Below are positions 8,176-17,500 of a stretch of DNA of 64,000 nt, one piece after another. The stretch covers positions 62,001 through 126,000 of the forward strand of contig JACJYN010000003.1 in assembly GCA_020636095.1 (NCBI GenBank). The letters are read 5' to 3'. The position numbers and the translations under genes are program-made. The stretch comes from Lewinellaceae bacterium (GTDB taxonomy: Bacteria > Bacteroidota > Bacteroidia > Chitinophagales > Saprospiraceae). The notes below the pieces were generated by a model, which worked only from the letters and a program-made list of their open reading frames with translations, was not told the origin of the DNA and did no database searches. Position 1 is the first letter of the stretch. The number at the start of each line of letters is the position of its first letter.

Positions 8176-8853
8176 ATGTATTCACCTATGAGGATAACTA
8201 ACAAGGTATTAGCACTTGCTATAGCCAGCTTTTTTGTATTGTCCTGTAGCCGGGACGGCGTGGAGTTCGCAAGGGAAGAGGTTCCCTCCATGGAAGAATA
8301 TGAACCGGTTGCAGATTTTCTGCAACTTCAGGTGGGCAATTACTGGGTGTATGAAAGCTTTAGTATCGACCTGGAAACCGGTGAAGAAACGCCTCTGTAT
8401 AAGCGAGATAGTATTTTTGTACGGAAAGACACCCTCATCGGCCGGTTAGCGTACTTTGTGCTGGAAGGCTCCCACCTGGGCCAGGACTATCGTGCTGTAT
8501 TGCGTTGCTCCGGCCCGGAAGCTATGGATGCCGAAGGCCACCTTCTGTTCAGCACCGCTGCCATTGGAGATACGGCTCAACTGCCGGCTAACCTGCTTGC
8601 CAACGGGGCGATATCCGGTGATTATTGCTTGCACGAAACCAAGGAGGTAGAAGTCCCCTATGGAACGTTCGGAGCACTAGAGTACCGGCGAACCTTCTAT
8701 TTTTCTTCCTCTGAAGCTATAAAAGTGGGCGATAATACACGCCACCAATCAGACTTCTATGCCAGGGGCATAGGCCTGATCCAGTATACCAGTTTTTTTC
8801 CTAACCTGCCTATGGATATTGAGATGCGCCTGGTTCGATGTAAAGTACAGTAG
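8176..8853 (+). CDS. hypothetical lipoprotein
   Basis: I do not recognise the family. The 225-residue product starts with a hydrophobic signal segment (residues 8-22) ending in the lipobox-like FVLSC, so Cys24 would be lipidated and the mature protein anchored in a membrane facing the periplasm or cell surface. The mature part is acidic and rich in aromatic residues and beta-strand-like stretches (for example VGNYWVYESF), resembling small Bacteroidota lipoproteins with a beta-sandwich. A second in-frame ATG at residue 5 is an alternative start. The next gene is transcribed from its own promoter. Confidence 0.7.
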   Translation: MYSPMRITNKVLALAIASFFVLSCSRDGVEFAREEVPSMEEYEPVADFLQLQVGNYWVYESFSIDLETGEETPLYKRDSIFVRKDTLIGRLAYFVLEGSHLGQDYRAVLRCSGPEAMDAEGHLLFSTAAIGDTAQLPANLLANGAISGDYCLHETKEVEVPYGTFGALEYRRTFYFSSSEAIKVGDNTRHQSDFYARGIGLIQYTSFFPNLPMDIEMRLVRCKVQ

Positions 8854-8893
8854 CTTTAGAGTTTGTTTTCCCGGAAATTCCCCATTCCGCTGC

Positions 8894-8901
8894 TATCTTT
8901 G
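8894..8901 (+). promoter_or_regulatory. Bacteroidota -7 box for the TauE-like gene
   Basis: TATCTTTG fits the TAnnTTTG consensus of the Bacteroidota primary sigma factor. It lies 20 bases before the ATG at 8922, leaving a leader of about 15 bases. It overlaps an in-frame GTG at 8901, which argues against that codon being the true start. No clear -33 TTG is seen. Confidence 0.55.
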
Positions 8902-8921
8902 TGTTCCAAATACAGATCACC

Positions 8922-9698
8922 ATGCAGTTGGAATGGTATCACTACCTCATTGCAGTTCTGGGAAGCGCCCTGGCCGGCAGCATCAATACGCTGGCGGGTA
9001 ACGGCTCCGCTATTACCCTGACCATCCTTACCGAGTTGCTCGGCCTGCCGGGCAACCTGGCCAATGGCACCAACCGCATCGGCATTTTTACGCAGAGTGC
9101 CGCCGGTACGGTTGCATTCTGGCGCAATGGCAAGCTCAACCTGAGCAGAAGCCGGGTCCCCATAACCCTCAATATCATAGGCGCCATCATGGGTGTGATC
9201 GTCGCCATCAATGTGAGTAATGAAGCGTTTAAGAATGTCTTCCGCTTCCTTATGATCGTGATGCTGTTTGTCATCCTGATAAAACCCGGCCGCTGGCTGC
9301 GCAGTACCGACACCAACCGAAAGACCAACCCCTGGATCGCCGTTCCGCTCTATCTGGCGCTGGGCTTTTACGGCGGGTTCATTCAAATGGGCATGGGCGT
9401 TTTTTTTCTGGCGGTGATGGTCCTGTACGCCCACTACAGCCTGGTCGACGCCAACGCGGTAAAGATATTCGTGGTGGGCGCTTATACTTTTCTCGTCATC
9501 CTGATCTTTCAAAGCCAGGGCCTGATCGACTGGAAAATCGGCCTTCTTATGGCAGTCGGGCAGACAGCCGGGGGGTATTTTACCGCCCATTACGCTTCGC
9601 GTTATGAACAGGCCAATGTATGGGCGCACCGGCTGCTCATCGTTGTGGTTCTCCTGGCCATTGTCAAACTCTTTAATCTGCATCAATTGTTCCTATGA
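8922..9698 (+). CDS. sulfite exporter TauE/SafE family membrane protein
   Basis: The product is about 258 residues with some eight hydrophobic helices, the standard size for the TauE/SafE (DUF81) family. The N-terminal half carries the family pattern GSALAGSINTLAGNGSAITL, rich in small residues, and the second half repeats a similar layout beginning GGFIQMGMG, reflecting the internal duplication typical of the family. Members export sulfite, sulfoacetate or other organic anions; the substrate is unknown here. I prefer the ATG at 8922 because a promoter -7 box overlaps the upstream GTG. Its TGA overlaps the ATG of the next gene, indicating translational coupling. Confidence 0.87.
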   Translation: MQLEWYHYLIAVLGSALAGSINTLAGNGSAITLTILTELLGLPGNLANGTNRIGIFTQSAAGTVAFWRNGKLNLSRSRVPITLNIIGAIMGVIVAINVSNEAFKNVFRFLMIVMLFVILIKPGRWLRSTDTNRKTNPWIAVPLYLALGFYGGFIQMGMGVFFLAVMVLYAHYSLVDANAVKIFVVGAYTFLVILIFQSQGLIDWKIGLLMAVGQTAGGYFTAHYASRYEQANVWAHRLLIVVVLLAIVKLFNLHQLFL

Positions 9699-10297
9699 TC
9701 AACTTCAAAGAGCTCATTTCCGTCACCCTGGTGCTCTTCTCGGTGATCGATATCCTGGGGTCTATACCCATCCTGATTGGCCTGAAGAAGAAGGGGATTA
9801 AGATAGAAGCGGCAAAGGCATCGGTGGCCTCCCTTCTGATTATGACCCTTTTCCTCTACGGCGGCGAAGCCTTGTTGCACCTATTCGGCATCGATGTAGA
9901 GTCCTTCGCCGTAGCCGGCGCCATCATCCTGTTCCTGATGGGAATGGAAATGGTGCTGGGCGTCCATATTTTTCACGACCAACCCGACACCAAGTCGGGA
10001 ACCATCGTGCCCGTTGCCTTTCCTCTCATCGCCGGGGCCGGCACTATGACTACCATCATCGCCCTCAAAGCAGATTTCCAGTCTATCAATATTCAGCTGG
10101 GGATTGTCTTGAATATCATCTTTGTTTTCCTCGTTTTGCGTTCTTCCAACTGGATCAGCGATAAGTTGGGGGAGGGCGGCGCCAATGTGCTGCGGAAGGT
10201 ATTCGGCATTATTCTCTTGGCCATCGCCATCAAACTGTTCAGGGATAATTTTCACCTGATCATCACTCCGACTCAAGTGCTGTCGGTACCGAACTGA
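9695..10297 (+). CDS. MarC-family integral membrane protein
   Basis: This 200-residue protein has about six transmembrane segments and the MarC family layout, including the conserved central stretch VPVAFPLIAGAGTMTTII, where PLIAGPG-like motifs are typical. The family is widespread but its biochemical role is unsettled; the original link to multiple antibiotic resistance was not supported. The ATG lies within an ATGA overlap with the preceding TauE-like gene, so the two form an operon. A G/C-rich stretch of about 100 bases precedes the O-methyltransferase gene. Confidence 0.87.
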   Translation: MINFKELISVTLVLFSVIDILGSIPILIGLKKKGIKIEAAKASVASLLIMTLFLYGGEALLHLFGIDVESFAVAGAIILFLMGMEMVLGVHIFHDQPDTKSGTIVPVAFPLIAGAGTMTTIIALKADFQSINIQLGIVLNIIFVFLVLRSSNWISDKLGEGGANVLRKVFGIILLAIAIKLFRDNFHLIITPTQVLSVPN

Positions 10298-10398
10298 GTG
10301 GGTTCCGGCCGTCACTGGTTGTAAACCCTTCCACCCTGGGGAACCTTCCTGGCGCCCCAAACCGGTAATAAACAACTCAAATTAACTAACTTGGCCCG

Positions 10399-11040
10399 AT
10401 GAACGATTTCCTCAACAAAATCAACCAATACTGCGAAGCCCACACCAGCCCGCAACCTCCTCTTCTGCATCAACTGGAACGGGAAACCCACCTGAAAACC
10501 CTGGCGCCGCAGATGCTATCCGGCCACCTGCAGGGACAGTTTCTCGGAATGCTCAGTAAAATACAGCAGCCACGGGCCATCCTCGAGGTCGGCGCCTTTA
10601 CCGGATACGCCGCTATCTGCCTGGCGCAGGGTTTACCGGAGGATGGGGCGCTACATACCATCGAGGCCAACCCGGAGTTGGAATACCTCATCCGCAAGTA
10701 TATATCCCTGGCCGGGCTCGATGAAAAGATTCACCTCCACATTGGTGACGCACGGGAGGTCATCCCTGCGTTGCCAGGCCCGTTTGACCTGGTTTTTATC
10801 GATGCCGGCAAACAGGATTACGGCCATTATTATGATCTTGTGATCGACAAAGTATCCAACGGCGGGTTGATTATCGCCGATAATGTACTTTGGAGCGGTA
10901 AAGTCGTTTCCGGCGAACGCGAGCAGGACCAGGATGCTGCTGCTATTCACCAGTTCAATGAAAAAGTACAACGAGATGATCGCGTAGAAAATATCATGCT
11001 GCCCCTGCGTGATGGCCTGCTCATTGCCAGGAAGGTGTAA
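10399..11040 (+). CDS. class I SAM-dependent O-methyltransferase
   Basis: This 213-residue protein resembles the catechol/caffeoyl-CoA O-methyltransferase family. The SAM-binding motif I is ILEVGAFTGY (residues 61-70), the second acidic ligand follows in HTIEANPE (87-93), and the metal-binding residues appear in FIDAGKQDY (Asp135) and IIADNVLWSGKV (Asp161, Asn162). Such enzymes use Mg2+ to methylate catechol-like hydroxyls in the cytoplasm. The natural substrate is not evident. It follows marC by about 100 bases on the same strand. A palindromic element begins 11 bases after its stop codon. Confidence 0.9.
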   Translation: MNDFLNKINQYCEAHTSPQPPLLHQLERETHLKTLAPQMLSGHLQGQFLGMLSKIQQPRAILEVGAFTGYAAICLAQGLPEDGALHTIEANPELEYLIRKYISLAGLDEKIHLHIGDAREVIPALPGPFDLVFIDAGKQDYGHYYDLVIDKVSNGGLIIADNVLWSGKVVSGEREQDQDAAAIHQFNEKVQRDDRVENIMLPLRDGLLIARKV

Positions 11041-11050
11041 TGGACTGGAT

Positions 11051-11152
11051 TGAGAGCATATTTGAAGGCCGCTTTGGGAGATAAAAGCGCCTCGTCTCAT
11101 ACCGAAAAAGGGGCATTTTCAGCCCAAAGGGTGGCCTCCCAATATGCTCTGA
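11051..11152. mobile_element. palindromic MITE-like element E1 (96 bp, TGA repeats)
   Basis: Positions 11054-11149 start GAGCATATTTGAAGGCC and end GGCCTCCCAATATGCTC, forming imperfect inverted repeats, with TGA on each side (11051-11053, 11150-11152). It shares termini with the elements at 21271 and 45802 but lacks most of their interior, so it looks like a shortened copy. GAG ends plus a TNA duplication match the IS1031/IS427 groups of the IS5 family. Confidence 0.7.
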
Positions 11153-11179
11153 GGCCACCAAGCAATACTTAATAACACC

Positions 11180-12124
11180 ATGTCCAACCAAATGCGCTAC
11201 CGCCAATTTTGCCAGCAGATACCCGGCCTGCCCATATTCGCGCAGCCCTGGTACCTCGATGCTGTTTGCGAGGGAGGAGAATGGGACGCAGCAGTGGTGC
11301 AGCAGGGTGAGCAAATAGTAGCCGCCATGCCCTACTTTCGCAAGAAAAAAGGGCCCTTCCGGTACCTCACCATGCCCCACTTCTGCAAGCATCTGGGCCC
11401 TTACCTGCATCCGGAATTTCAAGGCCTCAAGTTTGAACATAAGTTTTATGAAGCGCTCATCGGCCAGTTGCCCGCCGTCCATGCCAGCAAACAGGAATTT
11501 CACCCTTCGGTTACCAACTGGCTACCCTTTTACTGGCGAGGCTACCGGCAAACGACGCGTTATACCTACCAGTTGAATCTGGAGGCGGGCCTGGAGGCCG
11601 TCTACCAGGGCTTCAACCGCAACGTACGCCGCAACCTCAAAAAAGCGGAAAAAGAGTTGAGCATTCGCCTGGATATGCCACCGGCGGATTTTTTCAATAT
11701 CAACTTACTCAGTTTCCAACGGCAGGGGATTGCTCCCCCCTATTCCCGGGAGCTCTTTCTCCAGCACGACGAGGCCCTGGCGCAACACCAATCCCGGCAA
11801 ATCTTCTGCGCGGAAGATGCACAGGGGCGGATCCATTCGGCGGCCTACCTCATCTGGGACGGACAGGCCGCCTACTACCACCTCTCCGGCGATCATCCGG
11901 ACTTGCGCAACAGCGGCGCCGGCCTGCTCCTGGTATGGGAGGCCATTCGCTATACCCACGACGTGCTGAAACGGCCCATCTTTGATTTTGAAGGCAGTAT
12001 GATGCCGAATGTGGAAGCGATCCGGCGGCAGTTCGGGGGGCGGCAGGCGCCTTATTTCCGGGTGTGGAAATACAACTCAAGGGTATATCGGTTATTGGAT
12101 GGCATGTTGAATGGATTTGAATGA
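11180..12124 (+). CDS. FemAB/GNAT-like acyltransferase domain protein
   Basis: This 314-residue protein resembles the FemAB-like branch of the GNAT superfamily (often annotated BioF2-like acetyltransferase). Features seen are an N-terminal segment IFAQPWYLDAV typical of the family, a basic stretch NRNVRRNLKKAEKE (about 148-161), and a C-terminal GNAT-like half with AAYLIWDGQAAYYHLSG and FDFEGSMMPNVEAIRRQFGG. FemAB relatives transfer aminoacyl groups to peptidoglycan or cell-surface precursors. The substrate cannot be inferred. It is preceded by a palindromic element and ends ten bases before the convergent stop of the BamA/TamA-like gene. Confidence 0.75.
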   Translation: MSNQMRYRQFCQQIPGLPIFAQPWYLDAVCEGGEWDAAVVQQGEQIVAAMPYFRKKKGPFRYLTMPHFCKHLGPYLHPEFQGLKFEHKFYEALIGQLPAVHASKQEFHPSVTNWLPFYWRGYRQTTRYTYQLNLEAGLEAVYQGFNRNVRRNLKKAEKELSIRLDMPPADFFNINLLSFQRQGIAPPYSRELFLQHDEALAQHQSRQIFCAEDAQGRIHSAAYLIWDGQAAYYHLSGDHPDLRNSGAGLLLVWEAIRYTHDVLKRPIFDFEGSMMPNVEAIRRQFGGRQAPYFRVWKYNSRVYRLLDGMLNGFE

Positions 12125-12133
12125 AGCGCCCTT

Positions 12134-13960
12134 TCAATTAAACAAACTCACATACCCGAAATGCACTTTCGGAGCACTGAAGTCGATAGGGTTGTCCAGC
12201 CGTTTGCCGTAGGCCAGGCTGACGCCAAACAGGCCGACGGCCGTCTCAAAGGTAATGCCGGCGCCAAAGCCATAGGGTTGGTCGGTGACGTGTTTGGTAC
12301 TGGTTTTATCTTCCACATAAGCATAATCGCCGAAGGCGTAGAGGTAGGAATTCTGCCCGATGAGCAGCCGGTACTCCAGGGTGCCCACCCCGTAGTTGGT
12401 GGCGAAGATGGATTCCTCGTCGAAGCCGCGCAACAGGCGGTTGCCTCCAATGCGGAATTGTTCGTTGAAAAAGATGGGCTCTTCGGAGATGATCGCTCCG
12501 CCCTGAAAGCCCGCTTTAAAGGTGCTGCGGCTGAAAACGGGCAGGTAGCCCTCCAGCCGGGCGCTGAGCTTGTACTGAAAACTGCGCAGGGTGAGCGTAT
12601 CGTACAACTCCCCATACCCCAACTCTACGATGCGGTTGTTGCGCTCGATGCGCTTGACGCCAGCGCCCCCGCGCAGGAAGGCAGCCCAACCTTTGCGCGG
12701 GTTAAAGCGGTAGTCGAGCCGCTGCAGGGCGTACTCCAGGCCAAAAGAGGCGTTTCGCACATCCAGGGTGGAGGGCAGTTGTTGTTGCCGCTCCAGCCGT
12801 TGCTCATCGATGGCCAGTAAAGAGGACGAGCGGTTGTTCCAAAACGCTTTGATATAGTTACCCCCTTCAAAGAGGTACTGAATACCCAAATCCGATTCCA
12901 GGTCGAGGAAGGAGGTATCGCGTTTGTAAAGGTTCAACCGAAAGTCCACCCCAAAAGGCAATGCCAATACGTAGGGATAGTTGAATTCCAGATCGAGCCG
13001 CTGCGTCTCCGGGCGGAGTTGCTCAAAGGCTACATAGATGCGCTCTCCCAGCCCGAATTGATTCTGCAGTTCTCCGTTGAACGTACCGGTGATGAGCAGG
13101 TTGCGGTTGTTTTCTGCCCGGCCGCTGGCGTTCTGAGGCAACACTCCGATGACAAAATCAAAACGGCTGGCCCGCTTTTTGCTGAGCAACAGCCGGACCG
13201 ACGCCTGATCGCCAATGAAAGTAACGAGTGGATCTGCATCCAGCTTCAGAAATGGCAATTCCCGAACCCGGTTGCGGATGCGCAGTACCCGGCCATTATC
13301 GTACGGCGCGCCTTCCCGGATGCCGAGATAGTTGCTGAGGTAAGCCTTACTCACCTTCACTTCGCCCTCCACCTCCAGCTTATCGACCAGGATGAGTTGG
13401 TTGCGGTCCAGCCGCAGGCGGGCGCTGGCTCGCCCGGCCCCCACCCGAATTTCATCCATCCACACCTGGGCAAACGGATAACCATGATTCTCTGCATACT
13501 TCAGCAGCCGTTCCTGGAGCTGGCGCAATTGTTCAAATCGAAAGGGCTTGCCCCGGTAGAGCCGCTCCCGAAAGCCCGACGCATCGAGAAACAGCTCCGG
13601 TACGCTGTCACTTTTCAGCTGAACCCACTCGTAAGCCGGCCCCAGGTAAAGGTAAGCGGTAAAGCTGCTGTCCCGTCGCACCAGGCTGTCAATCGAGGCT
13701 TCGAGGTAGGCCGCCAGGTGCAATTCCTGAACTGTCTTATTCAGAAAATCAAGTACTGCCGTCGAATCAGAAAGGTTTTCACGGGGCTTAAGATGGCGTT
13801 CAATAAAGGCCTCGGATGTATCGGTGGGCTCAATGCGCAGGCGGGCCTGGCCCGGTAATGAAGTAACGCTTACAATCACTAAGGCCAGAAAAAGAAGCCA
13901 GGCCGGGTATTTGGATAAACCAGAAATGCGCCGAAGCCTCTGTGGACGGAAGAGAACCAT
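12134..13960 (-). CDS. BamA/TamA-family outer-membrane barrel protein
   Basis: I place the start at the ATG at 13960, giving about 608 residues with an N-terminal signal anchor (WLLFLALVIVSVTSL, then GQA, a likely signal peptidase site). The upstream in-frame extension to 14263 is low-complexity repeat sequence and is unlikely to be translated. The middle shows POTRA-like segments (for example ILVDKLEVEGEVKVSKAYLSNYLGIREG), and the C-terminal ~350 residues form a 16-strand-type surface-antigen barrel with the family motif RIGGNRLLRGFDEESI and a terminal aromatic pattern ending in Phe-Asn. It probably inserts or secretes outer-membrane proteins; its partner is unknown. Confidence 0.83.
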   Translation of the reverse strand: MVLFRPQRLRRISGLSKYPAWLLFLALVIVSVTSLPGQARLRIEPTDTSEAFIERHLKPRENLSDSTAVLDFLNKTVQELHLAAYLEASIDSLVRRDSSFTAYLYLGPAYEWVQLKSDSVPELFLDASGFRERLYRGKPFRFEQLRQLQERLLKYAENHGYPFAQVWMDEIRVGAGRASARLRLDRNQLILVDKLEVEGEVKVSKAYLSNYLGIREGAPYDNGRVLRIRNRVRELPFLKLDADPLVTFIGDQASVRLLLSKKRASRFDFVIGVLPQNASGRAENNRNLLITGTFNGELQNQFGLGERIYVAFEQLRPETQRLDLEFNYPYVLALPFGVDFRLNLYKRDTSFLDLESDLGIQYLFEGGNYIKAFWNNRSSSLLAIDEQRLERQQQLPSTLDVRNASFGLEYALQRLDYRFNPRKGWAAFLRGGAGVKRIERNNRIVELGYGELYDTLTLRSFQYKLSARLEGYLPVFSRSTFKAGFQGGAIISEEPIFFNEQFRIGGNRLLRGFDEESIFATNYGVGTLEYRLLIGQNSYLYAFGDYAYVEDKTSTKHVTDQPYGFGAGITFETAVGLFGVSLAYGKRLDNPIDFSAPKVHFGYVSLFN

Positions 13961-14564
13961 ACCGCCATATAGCCCTACCCGTCTAATGCTGGACAGCGAT
14001 GGCCTACCTGGTGTAAGCCTGGCAGCCCGGCCGGATGTCCAGCGGCCGAACTGCGAACGGCGAATACCGTATCCGTCCAGTCCTGGACAGATACCCCCAT
14101 ATAGCCCTATAACCTTATAACCTATGCCCCTATCCAAAACAGGTTGAAACCCGGCTTTTTGCCATCCCGCCCTATATAGCCTGCCCCCCTCACAACATTT
14201 GACGATGCCGGGCGTTATTTTTTTATTCGGGAAGCCTTCATCCTTTCGCACAGCATTAAACATTTGTTAAAATTTGACATCGGACACCTAACAATCCTAT
14301 ATTTAACGACACGAAATTAATAGTCATTGCTGAAGTGCTTCATCCCCCCATCTATTTATGGACTTCCTGTATGAAAACGTTTTGGCGATCCCTTTCTTTG
14401 ACAAAATTTGTCGAAGGGAAAAACCTGCATTCATGCCGTTTGAAGGCGGCGCCCGGCCCGGCAAAAGTGCAGCCTACAATGCTATTCATTCAAAAACAAT
14501 CGCTTACAAACAGTAACCAATAATAAAAGCGGCGTTACGTTTATAATTAAAATCCTTATAGCTC
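13961..14564. other. 604-bp intergenic region with short repeats
   Basis: This region separates the divergent BamA-like and S41 protease genes. It contains CATATAGCCC strings at about 13966-13976 and 14097-14107, a hairpin-forming pair GCTGGACA (13988-13995) and TGTCCAGC (14034-14041), and an ACTGCGAACGGCGAATA tract near 14049 related to the TTCGC repeats at 700-820. A short frame at 14335-14523 has no protein-like features. Confidence 0.45.
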
Positions 14565-16193
14565 ATGAAGCGAATATTAAAATACGCGGGTATCATCAGC
14601 CTGCTCTTCATCGGGATGGCAGCCTCTTTCCAGCCTGAGAACAAATACTTTGAGATTCTCAAAAACATCGAAATCTTCACCAATCTTTACAAAGAGGTCA
14701 ATACCTACTATGTAGATGATGTCGACCCCGGCCACCTGATGCGTATCGGCATCGACGCTATGGTGGAATCGCTCGACCCGTTTACCAACTACATCTCCGA
14801 ATCCGAGATTGAAGGGTACCGCTTCATGACCGAGGGCAAATATAACGGCATCGGCGCGATCAGCCAGAAGATGGGCGAATTTGTCACCATCACGGAATTG
14901 TACCAGGGCCAGGCCGCTGACAAGGCCGGATTGCGGCCCGGTGACCAGATCATCGCCGTAGACGGACAGGACGCCACCGGCAAAGACCCGGACGCCATCA
15001 ACAATATCCTCCGCGGCTTCCCGGGTACAACCGTCAAGCTGACCATCCGCCGCCCCGGAAAGGATGAGGACTTCAATATCGATCTCGTACGGGGCGAAGT
15101 GCAGGTGCCCAACGTACCCTATCACGGTATCGTGGCCGATGGCATTGGCTACGTTGCCCTCACCACTTTTACCCGCGAAGCCGGAACCAATGTGGCCAAT
15201 GCCGTGCGGGAACTCAAGGAACAAAACCCCGGCCTCAAGGGCATTATCTTCGACCTGCGCGGCAACGGCGGCGGGCTGCTCAACGAGGCCGTTAATGTGT
15301 GCAATGTCTTTATCCCGAGAGGTGAATTAGTGGTGACGACCAAAGGCAAGGTCAAAGACTGGGACCGCGCGTTTAGTACCATGAACCAACCGGTCGACCT
15401 GGATATCCCTTTGACCGTGCTGATCAATAAAAATTCCGCCTCCGCCTCCGAGATTGTCAGTGGGGTGATCCAGGACTACGACCGCGGCGTGCTCATCGGG
15501 CAACGCTCTTATGGCAAAGGCCTGGTGCAAAATACCCGGGACATCGGCTACAACTCCAAACTGAAGCTGACGACCGCCAAATACTATATCCCCAGTGGCC
15601 GCTGTATTCAGAGTGTCGAGTACAAAGATGGCGAACCCATCCATATTCCCGATGATCAGCGCACCCCCTTTAAAACGCGCAGCGGCCGTACCGTACTCGA
15701 TGGCGGCGGCGTCAAGCCGGATATGATGATCGAGAAATTTACCGATGCCGATATCGTCAAAGGGCTGCTGGAACAGCACCTCATTTTCGATTACGTCACT
15801 CAATTTTGCCTGAAACACGATAGCATTTCCAATGTGAAAGATTTCCACTTTGAAGATTTCGCCGGCTTTGTACAATTTCTGGAGAACAATCAGTTCGACT
15901 ACGATACCGAAAGCGAAAAACTCCTGAAAAAACTGGTGGAAGAAAGTGCTGAAGAAGGTTACGAACTTACCGCTCAGGTAGATGCCCTGGAAGCTCAGAT
16001 AGATGCCGCCAAAAAGGACGCCCTGATGAACAATAAAGCCATCATTATTGACCTGATCGAAAAAGAAATCTCCAGCCGCTACTATTACCAGGAAGGTAAG
16101 ATCCGGATGGGGCTGCGCAATGACGCCGAGATCGAAGAGGCGGTGAAGTTGCTCAACGATAAGGCAAAGTACCAGGCACAGTTGCAAGGGTAG
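14565..16193 (+). CDS. S41-family C-terminal processing protease
   Basis: This 542-residue serine protease has an N-terminal hydrophobic export/anchor segment (residues 6-22), a PDZ domain around 85-165 (YNGIGAISQ through LRPGDQIIAVDG), and the catalytic domain with NKNSASASEIVSG and YGKGLVQ. By comparison with CtpA/Tsp enzymes, the nucleophile is Ser293 and the general base Lys318, 25 residues apart as in the family. The C-terminal ~130 residues are helical and acidic. Such periplasmic proteases trim or degrade proteins from their C-termini. A strong terminator follows, separating it from the convergent rlmN. Confidence 0.93.
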   Translation: MKRILKYAGIISLLFIGMAASFQPENKYFEILKNIEIFTNLYKEVNTYYVDDVDPGHLMRIGIDAMVESLDPFTNYISESEIEGYRFMTEGKYNGIGAISQKMGEFVTITELYQGQAADKAGLRPGDQIIAVDGQDATGKDPDAINNILRGFPGTTVKLTIRRPGKDEDFNIDLVRGEVQVPNVPYHGIVADGIGYVALTTFTREAGTNVANAVRELKEQNPGLKGIIFDLRGNGGGLLNEAVNVCNVFIPRGELVVTTKGKVKDWDRAFSTMNQPVDLDIPLTVLINKNSASASEIVSGVIQDYDRGVLIGQRSYGKGLVQNTRDIGYNSKLKLTTAKYYIPSGRCIQSVEYKDGEPIHIPDDQRTPFKTRSGRTVLDGGGVKPDMMIEKFTDADIVKGLLEQHLIFDYVTQFCLKHDSISNVKDFHFEDFAGFVQFLENNQFDYDTESEKLLKKLVEESAEEGYELTAQVDALEAQIDAAKKDALMNNKAIIIDLIEKEISSRYYYQEGKIRMGLRNDAEIEEAVKLLNDKAKYQAQLQG

Positions 16194-16212
16194 CAATTGC
16201 TGTCAGCAAAAA

Positions 16213-16250
16213 AATGAGGCGCTTCGGAATCCGAAGCGCCTCATTTTTTT
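16213..16250. terminator. bidirectional intrinsic terminator
   Basis: AATGAGGCGCTTCGG (16213-16227) pairs with CCGAAGCGCCTCATT (16230-16244) around a two-base loop, followed by a T-run to 16250 and preceded by an A-run. It lies between the convergent S41 protease and rlmN genes and probably serves both. Confidence 0.93.
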
Positions 16251-16251
16251 G

Positions 16252-17304
16252 TCACTCCTTATTCGCCAACTGCCCACAGGCCGCATCGATATCCTTGCCT
16301 CTGCTGCGGCGCACTGTCACCATTACCCCCTGATCGCGCAGGTATTTCGCAAAGTCGTCGATGCGGTGCTCCGTCGCTTTGAGGAAAGGGGCCCCGTCGA
16401 TCGGGTTGTATTCGATAATGTTGACCATGACCGGGAAATGCCGGCATAACTCGGCCAGGCGGGCGGCATCCTCCAGGCTGTCGTTAAAATTCTGGAAGGC
16501 GATGTATTCGTAGCTGATGCGGTTTCGGGTCATACGGTAGAAATAGCGCAGGGCTTCCATCAGGGAGTTCAGATTGTTCTGCTCGTTGATCGGCATGATC
16601 TGGTTGCGCTTTTCGTCATCGGCGGCGTGCAGGGAAAGGGCGAGGTTGAATTTGACTCCGTCGTCGGCCAGCTTTTTGATCATCTTGGCAATGCCGGCGG
16701 TACTGATGGTGATACGCCGGGGAGACATGTTGAGGCCGTCGGGCGAGGTGAGCCGCTCTACGCTTTCCAATACGTTTTTGTACGCCAGCAGGGGCTCTCC
16801 CATGCCCATGTAGACAATATTCGTCAACGGATGGCCGAAGGTTTCTTCCGCCTGCCGGTTGACCAGCACCACCTGGTCGTAAATCTCGCCGGCATCGAGG
16901 TTGCGCACCCGTTTCATACGCCCGGTAGCACAAAAGGTGCAGCTGAGGCTGCAACCCACCTGCGAGGAAACACAGACAGTATAGCGGTTATCCGTCGGCA
17001 CGGGAATGAGCACCGATTCAATCAGATGCTCATCGTATAGCCGGAAACGCGACTTGATGGTTCCATCTTCGCTGTACTGCAGTTTGTCAACGGTGATGGC
17101 GTTGATGGCAAAGTGTTCGTTCAGGTACTCTCGTAGCTTTTTGGACAGGTTGGTCATGGCGTCGAAAGAGTGGGCGCCCTTTTTCCACAGCCATTCGTGT
17201 ACCTGTTGGGCCCGAAACTTGGGCTCGCCAATTTCCCTGAACAGGTCCTCCAGTTCCAACTGGCTGAGCTGCCGAATATCTTTTTTGGTGGTTGATGTAG
17301 TCAT
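16252..17304 (-). CDS. rlmN: 23S rRNA/tRNA adenine C2 methyltransferase RlmN
   Basis: This 350-residue radical SAM enzyme carries the cluster motif CSLSCTFC with Cys118, Cys122 and Cys125 and the C-terminal methyl-accepting cysteine in AACGQLANKE (Cys343). Both are hallmarks of RlmN, which methylates A2503 of 23S rRNA and A37 of some tRNAs through a methyl-cysteine intermediate. Other conserved blocks are VYMGMGEPLLAY and ISTAGI. Length is normal for the family. It stands alone between a terminator and two palindromic elements, so it is probably monocistronic. Confidence 0.95.
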   Translation of the reverse strand: MTTSTTKKDIRQLSQLELEDLFREIGEPKFRAQQVHEWLWKKGAHSFDAMTNLSKKLREYLNEHFAINAITVDKLQYSEDGTIKSRFRLYDEHLIESVLIPVPTDNRYTVCVSSQVGCSLSCTFCATGRMKRVRNLDAGEIYDQVVLVNRQAEETFGHPLTNIVYMGMGEPLLAYKNVLESVERLTSPDGLNMSPRRITISTAGIAKMIKKLADDGVKFNLALSLHAADDEKRNQIMPINEQNNLNSLMEALRYFYRMTRNRISYEYIAFQNFNDSLEDAARLAELCRHFPVMVNIIEYNPIDGAPFLKATEHRIDDFAKYLRDQGVMVTVRRSRGKDIDAACGQLANKE

Positions 17305-17333
17305 GCAAACAAATTAAAATACTGCCCAGGCAT

Positions 17334-17500
17334 TTAGAGCTTGTCCAAAATTCAACAATCGGCCTGCAAACGTCCCTTTTTCGCTTACATTTCGTTGCGA
17401 AACCAGGCTTGATAGCGCTGCTATCATCCTGAACCCGCGCCTCATCTAAACAAAAATGAACTATTTTCGGCTTGAAGGCCGAAATTTGGACAAGCTCTTA
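17334..17500 (-). mobile_element. palindromic MITE-like element E2 (161 bp, TTA repeats)
   Basis: Positions 17337-17497 start GAGCTTGTCCAAAATTC and end GAAATTTGGACAAGCTC, flanked by TTA (17334-17336 and 17498-17500). Read on the minus strand, the interior has the family core: CATTTTTG, GAGGCGCG, an apical GATAGC..GCTATC hairpin (17411-17425), CAACGAAA and GCGAAAAAG. Its termini are nearly identical to the short element at 35165-35239. No coding capacity is seen. Confidence 0.78.

Noticed and set aside
8901..8921. GTG start seven codons upstream for the TauE-like gene
   Set aside because: A -7 promoter box overlaps the GTG, so transcription probably begins downstream of it.
13961..14263. N-terminal extension of the BamA/TamA-like protein
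   Set aside because: It is encoded by repeat-rich sequence, lacks protein character, and would place a signal peptide in the middle of the chain.
14335..14523. 62-codon frame before the S41 protease
   Set aside because: No recognisable features and A/T-rich context. It is probably leader or promoter sequence.
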